From: Plumapathes pennacea
Lineage: Eukaryota; Cnidaria; Anthozoa; Antipatharia; Myriopathidae
NCBI GenBank assembly: GCA_964036295.1
Contig: OZ038472.1
Location: forward strand, 10,102,068-10,166,067
Direction of reading: 5' to 3'
DNA: 64,000 nt
Of this stretch, positions 31,801 through 40,819 are shown piece after piece (within the stretch, counting starts at the first letter, position 1; each line of letters starts with the position of its first letter). Under the pieces are notes generated by a model. That model saw only the letters and a program-made list of their open reading frames with translations, searched no databases and was not told the DNA's origin. The translations under genes were made by a program, and so were the position numbers.

Positions 31801-34800
31801 GGTGATTACTGTTGTACTGTACGTACCCTGTGGCTGCTATTTGAGGTCCAGCAATATTACAGCAGTACTGCACTTCAATCTTATTGTGGATTAATTGTGT
31901 TTATATTTGAGTAGTCCCATGCGTTGTTAAGACAAGCTGCCAAAGAATTGCACAGTGTAACAGGTCTTGTGTCGCAATTTTTTTTTTTTTTTTTTGTTGT
32001 TGCGTGGAATTTTGTACAAAGTGGAACTCAGTTCTACTTTTTGCAATGCGTTGCAACAACTTGCAATCCTGTAGCACAGTGTAACACCCCCCCCCCCCCA
32101 GCAACTCTTCTCACAATTTTTGCTTTGGCATGATCAAGAGTGCAATTGTATACTTCTTTATAGTTATTCAAATTCCACCATGTTGATGTCTGGAATTTAC
32201 AGCGTGCCAATCACAGTTTTCCCCAACTTTCCTCAACATAAATTGTTGCAAGTTGCTGAGATTGCATTGCACAGTGTAACAACCCACCTCCACAACTACA
32301 ACAACAATTTTTCAACCGTTGCAGGACAAGTTGCTGAGAAAATTGCACAGTGCAACAGCACCTTAACTCTTGTATGATAATTGTAGTGAAAAATAAATTT
32401 TGTTTGTGTGTTTGTGTTCCAGATGTTCCTTTACTTCCACCTGCTGATAATCAACCTGAGACCCTGACCTCGGCTTCAAATGGGCCCACCAAAGAGGTGC
32501 TCAGAGTTGAATTGCCTCCAAAAAAAGTACAACCATCAGAAGTGGATCAACATAAAATGCAGCATCAATCAAGTTTCCCTACCCAGGCAACTGAAACACC
32601 ACAAAAAGATCGGAGACTTTCGTTTCCTGAGGCTCCAAAGAGATTTTCTACTGGTAAGACCTAGTTACTGAGAACAAAAACGTCACATATTGCATAATTA
32701 TTTAGAGCCACTTGAGTATGATAGGACAATCGATCAGTCTCTGCAGATCGTGAATAGTATGTTTTCCCAGTCTCCCTTGTGAACACGTCGAAACCCCACT
32801 TGTACAGAGCTATGGGAGCATCGTTTAGATAATAACTTACATGGCAAATGAAAAGCACGTGTAAATCAGCATTTCTGAAAAGTTTTAATAGCGTTAGATG
32901 GAATCACCAGAAGGTATTGGAAATGAGATTTACAGACGTTAGAATAGGGTTTTCAGCAGACTTTCACACTATGCATTTTAACGGAAACTAAACTCTCCTG
33001 TAACAAAAAGGTGTTTTTGGGAGAAAACAAACATTATAGCTTTTTCTGGGAAACTACAGACGTTTTAGATTGTGACACAAAAGAAGACGTCAAAACGAGC
33101 CAAAATCTCTTAAAGTGTATAAATTGCTCCAATATCTCCAATATCTTTCTGAGATTTCATCCTATGCGATGTAAACTTCCCCAAAACCTTGATTTGTACG
33201 TAGGTGTTCCTTGACGTGAAAGTGGTTGTTTTCACGTGAAACATCTTCAAAAACACCAAGGGTGAATGAGGTATATGCTCTGATTCTCTTTGCAGTATTG
33301 TATTTTTATATGCATACACTAGATGATGTGCCTATGCTTAATACAATGTGTACAAAAGAAGTGTAAAGAAAAGAAGAACGTCGTTCCCAGGCTCTTTCAT
33401 CTCCTGGGCCGGGAGATGAAAGAGCCTGGAAATGAGGTTGAGAAGAGCTGAGAAAAAATTCGGATACTTTAACTTAAAGAACTTTTACATTATATACAAT
33501 TTGCTCAGATTCTCTGGTAAAGGATTCAGTCCTTGGGTGCTTGAAAGTGCTCCGTCCTCTTTCAAAATGTCTGGATGTTGAGTACAGCTATGGAACGACC
33601 CTATGCTGGAAGGACCTTGCAGAAGAGCTTGGCATTAAGGAAGGAATATACGAGTCCTTTAAGTATAGTTCGGTCGAAAGTCCAACGGAGCAGTTGTTGG
33701 ACTACGTAACAAGTTGCACACAACCTGACCTGACCATCGGAAAATTCAAGAAATACCTTATCTCACTGGACAGACATGATGTCGTAGGCTGCTTGCAGAA
33801 ACATGTTGGAGGTATGATAGTAAAAAGTTATAACACTGATTATTGCTGGACAATTGTCGTTCGGGGGGGAGGGGGGGGGGGGGGGGGGGGCTGGAGGGCT
33901 GGAGTTGGAGGTTCGGAAAAGCAAAGTGCTTGGCATTAATACCCGGAGGATTTACGGTTGATTGATAGGATAGTTATTACGGCCATCTTGTACCTTGTGT
34001 GGATACTTCTTTACCCTACTCCACTATTTTGGTGCTCGACGGTATCGCATGTAATGTCTCACAATTCACAGTGCAGGCACTGACACATCTTTTTTTTTTT
34101 TTCATACAGATCAAGTAATAAATGATCAAACTCCAGTAGCAGCTCTGTATGATTCAAAGCCCGATATCATTGGAGAAATATGTCCTCTGTTGGATAGAAA
34201 ACCACGTGGTGTGAAGAACTGGACAGACATGGCAACTTTGCTTCAAGTTCCAAGGAGTGACTACAAGCACTTTGAGTCCACTTCGCAAAGCAATCCCACT
34301 GAGAAGTTGATTGAGTATCTGTGCATCCATTATCCTCGTCTGACTGTAGGAGAATTCAAAGAACGAATTCAGAAGCTAGGAAGGAAGGATGTTGTTACTG
34401 CATTGAATTCTCCAAAGAAAGGTTGGTCTTCTGACTTCATGCAAGGCTTACAGAAAATGTGTACGTAAGTTCATGTTAGTGCCGCAACTTGGGTAGGTGC
34501 AAGAATCCCTGCTAAGAGAAAGGAAATGCATCCTCGTTCTCAGGCTCTTATCCCTACCCCGCCCCCTCTTAGAAAATTCCCGACAAGCATCGCTGTCATT
34601 TTATGTGGGAGTCCCCAACCCCCCCCCCCCCCCCCCCAACTTCCCACCCACCCGGGGGGGGGGGTGTTGTACCCTTCCCAAAAAGAGAGAGGCAGGCTGT
34701 TCCCAAAAATGCAACTTTTTCTTTTCAATGCGAGAACAAACGGGAGAAACTCCTGATAAATTTGCTGCCATCCAACATCATCTTTTATTTTGTTCTTAGG

Positions 34801-36105
34801 TGTCCCAGTTTTAGACAGCTCCAGACTGAAGGAATTGATGGATAACTTAGATGTGTTTGAAACAGTCTGTCACCTTCTTGACCAGCCTGTTAAAATGCCA
34901 AAGAAGAATTGGCTTCATCTGGGCAGTTCTTTCAGCATAGGGAAGGATATACTTAGTACACTTGCACCTGTGGACCCAGAGACAGCCCGTGGCCCTACCG
35001 AGGCCCTTTTTGAATTCCTGAAGACACAGCAACCTGACCTACAACTGTCAAGATTGGTTATTGGTTTGCATAACATTAACCGGAAAGATGCTCTTGACAT
35101 TTTGGAAGAGTGGCTTCCAGGTTTGTAACTTATCGTTAGTTCCTGCGGATACATATAGCAAAGGATAATAAACTATAGGCGTAAGGTTCTCTTTTTTTTT
35201 AAGCTCTGGTTATAGATCACCAGTGTAATACTGCAAGGCCCCTGTGGTTGTAGCACCCCTACACCCCTTCCCATTTACTGAAGAATCGTTTGTTCTTGTA
35301 AAAATTTATGCTTGCACTGCAGACGAGGGGCCATTATTCTAACACCACCACTAAGAACGCGTTAATTCTTTTAGAACTATTTTGTCTATTCCTATTCCGG
35401 ACTAGACAGTAATCATGTTCTTTTGGGACCTATTCTGATTCCGGAATGAACAGAAACGTATTCCGCCCATTCTGCTCCCAATAGCAAAATAGACGGAATA
35501 GCAGTTTATTCAGAATGGACAGAATAACCAGTAATCGTGTTTTAGTATTTTCTGGCGTATTCTCTCACGTCCGCTATTCTGTTTCCGGAATAGCGCAAAG
35601 TCTGTTGTTTTAGGAACTGATATTTGGTATATTCTGTTATTCCTATTCCGGAATAGGAATACACGGAATAGTCCCAAAAGAATGCACCCTAAATGAACTT
35701 TGATCTGATAAATAAAAGTTTGTAAAAAAATAACAGATGCAGGTCCCACGTGCATAGCTACAACGGTATTTGGTATTTGGTATTTGGTATCGGATTAAAC
35801 GTGCATGTTAACGTGTAAAGAAATTTGTTAGACTTGTAAAATGCACTTGTAAATGGTTTATTAAATTGGCCCCAGTTCTTCAATTGGTTTGCTATACAGT
35901 ACTATTTTAGGGTAGGATAGCACTACTTTCCTCTGCGGTGCTCTCTTTTTACCTTTAAAATAGTAAAAAGTAATAAATAGACGTGATCACAAGTTTACTT
36001 TTATGGAATCTCACTGATTGGTGTAAATTGTCAGAACATTAAAGCATACTTATACCCCACACAGAGGGCAGCGTTGATGAACTTCTACAAAGATGTTACC
36101 CGTGA
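28072..36105 (+). CDS. Pseudoprotease plus triple death-domain protein, plus-strand member of the divergent pair
   Basis: Eight exons: 28072-28834, 29679-29891, 31704-31778, 32423-32653, 33509-33811, 34110-34421, 34800-35120 and 36065-36105. They total 2259 bases, i.e. 752 residues plus stop. Every intron is phase 1, so exons 2-7 are all symmetric. Residues 1-254 are the chymotrypsin-like domain. Residues 255-427 are three disordered linker exons rich in Gln, Glu, Ser and Pro. The three death domains occupy about 428-528, 529-632 and 633-739, and a 13-residue tail ends the protein. I start at ATG 28072 (MAASREPARAL), because the frame upstream only offers a GTG. There is no signal peptide or membrane segment, so it is probably a cytoplasmic scaffold or adaptor. 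It arose with the minus-strand partner by inverted duplication. Confidence 0.8.
29381..29483. repeat. 25-bp perfect inverted repeat with 53-bp loop
   Basis: Positions 29381-29405 (ACGAGGACATCTCGAGCTCA and on to GTGAC) and 29459-29483 are exact reverse complements. The arms contain the palindromes CTCGAG and GAGCTC. It lies in intron 1 of the plus-strand gene. Confidence 0.95.
29679..29891 (+). CDS. Linker exon 2 (plus-strand gene)
   Basis: The acceptor is TTTGCAG and the donor is GAAG|GTAATA, phase 1 on both sides. It encodes 71 polar residues (for example MSDQLQNEQDMVKDSEHTLS) without a recognised domain. Confidence 0.7.
30025..30713. mobile_element. Tigger/pogo-like MITE with a nested MITE
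   Basis: The ends CAGTCAAACCTCTAGTAAGTGG and its near-complement (…CCACTTAATAGAGGTTTGACTG) are flanked by TA on both sides. The interior is interrupted by a TTAACCC-type MITE (30203-30413), so that family moved after this one. It lies in intron 2 of the plus-strand gene. Confidence 0.85.
30203..30413. mobile_element. TTAACCC-type MITE nested in the Tigger-like element
   Basis: It has inverted ends TTAACCCTTTCACTCCCAAG and CTTGGGAGTGAAAGGATTAA, and is a full-length relative of 16379-16589. Confidence 0.85.
31404..31574. mobile_element. Tigger/pogo-like MITE, 171 bp
   Basis: The ends CAGTAGAACCCTGCTAACT and AGTTAGCAGGGTCCTACTG are inverted repeats with a TA duplication (31402-31403, 31575-31576). 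The TIR style matches Tigger elements of the Tc1/mariner group. Confidence 0.9.
31704..31778 (+). CDS. Linker exon 3 (plus-strand gene)
   Basis: The acceptor is CTTGCAG and the donor is CCAG|GTGAGA, phase 1 on both sides. It encodes 25 Gln/Asn-rich residues (QPNDSAQEEQQAQSN). Confidence 0.65.
32423..32653 (+). CDS. Linker exon 4 (plus-strand gene)
   Basis: The acceptor is GTTCCAG and the donor is ACTG|GTAAGA, phase 1 on both sides. It encodes 77 residues rich in Pro, Gln and Lys with no recognised domain, probably a flexible tether. Confidence 0.7.
33509..33811 (+). CDS. Death domain 1 exon (plus-strand gene)
   Basis: The acceptor is TGCTCAG and the donor is GGAG|GTATGA. It encodes LVKDSVLGCLKVLRPLSKCL, then CWKDLAEELGIKEGIYESF, then SPTEQLLDYV and LDRHDVVGCL, the classical death-domain pattern. 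It is the same length as the minus-strand counterpart. A poly-G tract (33864-33891) follows in the intron. Confidence 0.85.
34110..34421 (+). CDS. Death domain 2 exon (plus-strand gene)
   Basis: The acceptor is CATACAG and the donor is AAAG|GTTGGT. It encodes GVKNWTDMATLLQVPRSDYK, then NPTEKLIEYL, then FKERIQKLGRKDVVTAL. Shared residues with 23042-23347 run along the whole exon. Confidence 0.85.
34800..35120 (+). CDS. Death domain 3 exon (plus-strand gene)
   Basis: The acceptor is TTCTTAG and the donor is CCAG|GTTTGT, phase 1. It encodes KKNWLHLGSSFSIGKDIL, then RGPTEALFEFL, then LHNINRKDALDIL. It is the partner of 22122-22435. Confidence 0.85.
36065..36105 (+). CDS. Terminal exon of the plus-strand death-domain gene
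   Basis: The acceptor CACACAG is followed in phase 1 by a short tail (GSVDELLQRCYP) and TGA. Total coding length then divides by three, which supports the model. Confidence 0.6.
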
Positions 36106-38177
36106 ATTCACCAGACCTGATGTGAAGACAGGAAAATAGTGAGGTGAGTACACCAACAAAAATAAGTCCTAGAAACTTAAAGTAGAGGCACCATCCTAAA
36201 ATAAGTATCAACTTACCACTTCCAGAGTAACCCAGAGAGTAAATGTTTAGTCGAAGAATAGCAAAGTTGGGATCAAGTTACATCCAAGGTGACCCCATGT
36301 CGTAAATTACTGAACAATGTCTGAGAACAGAGAAAATTGTTATAATTTTAATGAAACAGTTATTAGAAGTTGTGTAGACTGAATAGGAACGTCGAACACA
36401 ATCCTAGTCTCGACTGATTTGGGTTCCATCCGGGGGGACTCTCATATAAAAAAGAACGCGGTCAAGATCGCGGGGTTTGGTACCGCTTAGGGTGCTCAAC
36501 ATCAAACAGTGAAATTTTTGTGAGACGTGGTACCGTTTAGGGTTTGGGTGTGAGTCGAATCGAGACTTGAAAAAACTTGGTGTGCTTTTATCGGTACTTT
36601 TTAGGGGTCAAATAAGCTCGAGCCACGCCCATCTTTGTAGCCTCCTAGGGGTCAGAACGAAAGTTACCGACGAACATTTTATCGTGGGAGTCCGCCCCCC
36701 TCCAAAAAAAAAAAAAAAAAACGGGGGCTGCATGCATGCGGTTGAATTCATTTTTTCATGTTTCTTGAAATGTTTTTCAGTACAAATTGTTATAAGCCTC
36801 ATCAGGGAAGTGTTTACTACTCTTACAACATTGAAAGCCGCAACAAACCGAACACCTTTGCTGTCGTCCTGCGTTGAATTGATATGGCTACGTTGCACAT
36901 AAAACCAAATCAACCAAGGTCATGGTACCTAACCCATAGCGGTCACAAATATAGAGAAGTTAAGTTATTGTAGTTGGTGGCCATGGAGTCAAATGACATT
37001 TCGAGCGCACTTCAATAATCTCTGATTACATGTAGTAGTAATAGATAAATTGCGTCGATTGTTACAATCCTTACAATTGAAATGTTAATTGTTCTAATTA
37101 CAAAATGCCTGAACTTTATCAAAAAGTGGTCCTTCATGGTGCCCATGTCTGCTATATATGTGGATCAGCCAAATGTTCTTTCTTTTCTTCGCATGTTTGC
37201 TGTATCAAGGTGAAAGAAAAGACTGGGAATACCGCGTCAGTGGCAACAGAAAACGTCACTACTTTTTTTACGTCGTTCGTGATTGGCCGAGCATACTGTC
37301 AAACTTATTTGGACCAATCCGAAATCGTGGCAAAAGCAAGACCAAAGAAATCGCACGGCAGCTTTTGACAGTCATCAGAAAACGGTTCTGAGTTACCGTA
37401 GGTTGCAATTTGAACTGGGCATATTATTTTTTAATTCTAGTAGTTAGGCAATTTGATTTCAACTTATGTACAGTAGGAATTTTAAAATTCAGAGTTTTTA
37501 GAATATTGGAGTGATCCCTTTTCACTCCCAGGTTCAAAACGCAGTTTCTCCCAACCTTTCAAGAGGAAATTGTATGAGTGATGTAGTGAGAATTGATAGT
37601 TATCAGCTATCATCTGAGCAAGGTATCAAAACCCAAGTTCTCCTTACTGTATGATATATTTTTGCTGCCGAAACTGAAGGAGAAAACTGAACTTGATCGA
37701 TCTTGGGAATGAAAGGGTTAGGGCGCACTGGTAGACATTCCTACTTTTTTTTTGTGACATTGGGCTCCCTTGTCATGCTAAGAACTGATATATTCCGAAC
37801 CTAAATCATTTGCCGAAGGTATATAAACTCTGTTTCTGTGTAAATACTTAATTCACATTTATACCTCTGCTAAAGTTTGCAATGCAAACATGTCACGTGT
37901 AAAAAGTGTTTGAAAATCTCAAATATATCAACAAGACTGTTTTCCAAATAAAATTTGTACGTCGATACTTGAGTCATAAATGTTTATTCCAATATCATAG
38001 TATATCAAAGTATTTTAAAACTTAGTATCAAAAAAAATTTTTTTTAAGCAAACTGCAAAACTACCGGTGTTCCCTGTCATGTACCTCCGCTACTAAAATT
38101 CTGCAGTTTGATGGCCGAAAGCATGAGTGTAAGAATTTAGGTTATCGTGGGTTGGCTTAATTGAACTTTGAACAACT
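36106..38177. other. Intergenic stretch with repeats
   Basis: No gene is supported. It holds a GGTACCG-rich dispersed repeat around 36430-36690, a fragment of the 21.7 kb MITE family (about 37255-37393) and a TTAACCC-type MITE (37515-37721). The small open frames overlap these repeats. Confidence 0.5.
37515..37721. mobile_element. TTAACCC-type MITE
   Basis: The left end is CCCTTTTCACTCCCAGGTTC and the right end is CTTGGGAATGAAAGGGTTAG. The interior matches 16379-16589. Confidence 0.8.
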
Positions 38178-38537
38178 AGGACCTGCTATTTTTTGTAACA
38201 GTTGAACACAATGGAATTGGTTTTGGGGAAAAAAAGAATACAGGCTACGTGGTATAACCTGAGGGTCATTTTAGTCAATTTATGTTTCTGTCGTTACTGA
38301 CGAATGCGATATTTGCAGGTCTTCCAAGAAAAATCCATAATTATTCCCGAGCCCTGCGAGGTACTAATCACGACACATTCTCGTTTTTGAATGTTCGTCT
38401 GTTGGTACTTCCTCGCAGCGCGGGGTCTTCTGGGTACAACCGCACGTCTTCCCTGCTATTTCCCAGGCTTCCTCGGTACCTCGACATGAGGAATACTGAG
38501 GGCCTAAAACTCCGCCGGTGTTAATCGAAGTATATCA
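38178..38537 (+). repeat. Block repeated at 44043-44405, upstream of TNFR unit A
   Basis: About 360 bp (from GGACCTG.TATTTTTTGT to ATCATCAAGGAG) is shared with 44043-44405 at high identity. It contains an acceptor-like ATTTGCAG, but I see no protein reading shared by both copies. It precedes receptor unit A here and unit C there, so it belongs to the segmental duplication. Confidence 0.8.
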
Positions 38538-38972
38538 TCAAGGAGTAGTAACCTTGAACTGGCTTGCTTTAAAAGCAAGTTTACAAGTCGATCAACCCAT
38601 CAAATAACTAGTAGTTAAAACGAGAGGGAACTTTCGCTTTCCTGATCCTAAAAGTACAAATACGGACGAAGATGACGTTTATTTTGAAGCTGTGTATTTC
38701 TTATCAATGCTTGTCCACTGTCAAATGCATTCAGGGTAAAATATAACTGGATTGAAATGCCCTCACTTTCCGTAATCATTCGTGGATAAGTTTGTCTAAA
38801 TTAATAGCCATATTGGTTATCTCGGTGTTTTGACGTGATCGACTTTTGAACAGGACTGAAGCTGTTGCTGCCCAAGTTGTGGCAGAGACAACATGTTAAC
38901 TGCGTAGGGTAGACACGTTAAGCGTTTTATATTTATGCTGTTAATATACAAAAAAAAAAAAAAACAGGTTCG

Positions 38973-39664
38973 CAAGACGTACTTGTGAAGGAGGTCAGGG
39001 CTTGAACGTTCTGTGCAATGCGACCGTGTCTGTGGGGACAGACATCAAGTGTCTCGCTTGTGAACTTGGGAAAACCTTCTCTGTCACTGAACAGTGTAAA
39101 AGTTGCACTATATGTCAGGAGACTGAAGTTTTCCTGGAAGAATGTCGTCCTTCGAAGGATACAGTCTGTGGAGGTTGCAAAGATGGCTACTATCGCAGCA
39201 ACGACACTGCTCGATGCCTTCCCAACTGTGATAAAGGTGAATTATGCCCTCAGCCAACACCGAAATCAAGTACAAGGGCAGTTTTTACTACTGAGGAAAT
39301 CACTGAATTTATATCAGTCCATACACGAGAGCAGCCAACATCCTCATTGACTTATGATTCGCACGGAAGTGAGAAGCGTTCTTCAATTCCCCCGCAAAAA
39401 GATCGGGGTATCATGGAGCTGGATCAATCCGGTAAACGCGCAGGGTTGATTGTTACCATAATCTTTGCTTTCATTTTGCTTCCCATGGTGATGGCATATA
39501 TAAAGAGAAGGTTGTGTGGAACAATGGCTTCCAACAGGGTATTCTTGCTTTGTCACACTGAAACTGAACATCTTAGAGGCCCCCCTAGAGAACAGCTGTT
39601 CACAACTACAAAACAGGACTGTAAAAAGGGATTGTTGTATGCTATAAACTCTGCATCCAAATGA
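38973..39664 (+). pseudogene. TNFR-like unit A: 5' truncated, foreign tail
   Basis: Homology to the other units begins abruptly at ACTTGTGAAG (38980). It covers the last cysteine-rich repeat (EQCKSCTICQE...DTVCGGCKDGYY), the Ser/Thr-rich stalk, a membrane segment (AGLIVTIIFAFILLPMVMAY) and a short tail up to PREQL. No signal peptide, first cysteine cluster, promoter or ATG is present; the frame runs up to a poly-A stretch with an acceptor-like CAG. At 39596 the sequence switches to what is upstream flank in units C and D (44940, 54847), so the last 21 codons are not receptor sequence. There is no death domain. It could be expressed only if spliced to an unseen upstream exon. Confidence 0.75.
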
Positions 39665-40471
39665 CTTTATTTAACAAAGAGACCTCATGGTCTCTTGATT
39701 TAACGTACAGTAGCGGTGCAGTAGTGCATTTTTTACTGTTTACATATTAAAGGACTAATGCGATATGTGTAACTATTAAATTCCTCGTATCCCGCCACTC
39801 AAAAATCTCGCTTCCCGTCTTCTCTTCTCCCGCCCCCCGCAGATGTCCCGCTCCCTCTCTCCTCCTGTGTTCCTTCCACCCCCTGTCATGACCAGACTTA
39901 ATGAGAGGAAACAGAAAGAAAGAAAAAACACGCTTTATTTTAAAGCTTGTGTCGCCACAAGCAACTAGTCAAGCTACTGTTCCTCAATCAATCAACTTTC
40001 AGTTGATACACCAGCGTTCATATATTTACATACTCGGGGAAACCCCTTCATACCTTTATAGATCATTCTTTTCACAAATATTTTGTTGTCAGAGTTTTCC
40101 CCTTCATGCCTTAAAAGCTATCAGTTCACACTTTTTTTCTCAGAATTTTCTACTTTGTCTTCACTAATCATGCTTAGTAGTCTAATAGAAGTCTTTCTGC
40201 GAAACAAATGGTCTCTCAGGGGGTTTCCCAATTTTAAGGGGGTTCCCCGTAAATAAGCAAAAAAAAAAAAAACGCAAGCAAAAATAAAGAAAAACTGGAG
40301 ACTGCGGAAAGGCTGTTACTGCAATAAGGTTAGTGCTTCTTGATCTGGCAGTCACCTGGTAAGGGCTGTTTGCCTTGTGCGAAACCAGTTATACTTTCGC
40401 TTTGAATGTCGGATCTCTAAACTACACTGAAATTCAATCACTGTGCTAATTGAGTCACTCCATTAGCGCAC

Positions 40472-40480
40472 TATATAAAA
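40472..40480 (+). promoter_or_regulatory. TATA box of TNFR unit B
   Basis: TATATAAAA lies 348 bp before the ATG. The same box occurs at 46328-46336 (unit C) and 55747-55755 (unit D), each 347 bp before the ATG. Confidence 0.65.
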
Positions 40481-40536
40481 GCTGATTTTCAGACGCGTAA
40501 GCAACACTGTTTGTCTGAACTGCTGAGTTAGAAGCT

Positions 40537-40638
40537 ATGTACGCGACGTTTCCATTTTTTGTTACGGGCCTTAAATGTTTTATGTCACAGCTTTTGTCAG
40601 CTTCACTGGCTCTTACCGCCGTCGCTGGTAAAAACTAA
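40537..40638 (+). other. Upstream open frame in the leader of unit B
   Basis: ATG at 40537 opens a 33-codon frame that reads like a signal peptide (MSQLLSASLALTAVAG). In units C and D (ATG at 46393 and 55812) a T-run is one base shorter, so the frame continues differently for 38 codons. Either a translation-dampening uORF or a non-coding first exon with a donor CTG|GTAAAA is possible. Confidence 0.35.
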
Positions 40639-40819
40639 GTCAAGTCCTCCGTAAGCCAAGGAGGTATTTTTCTCCCAATGACATGAGCTTTATTTGCATT
40701 ACGCTATAATTACAGGTATCACGCAGTTTATCAAGATTTACAAATGAGTAAAAAAACAACTGATGGACTGGTTTGACTAGGTTCAGGACGAGTCGAAGAC
40801 TTTATACCTCAACAGCACC

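Larger units (their letters stand above)
39597..40819 (+). repeat. Upstream and promoter block of unit B, shared with C and D
   Basis: This matches 44940-46674 and 54847-56093. Compared with them it lacks about 100 bp near 39710 and the C-specific insert. It carries the TATA box and leader described below. Confidence 0.85.

Noticed and set aside
37105..37391. Plus-strand frames of 77-87 codons
   Set aside because: They lie mostly in a MITE fragment related to 21661-21980.
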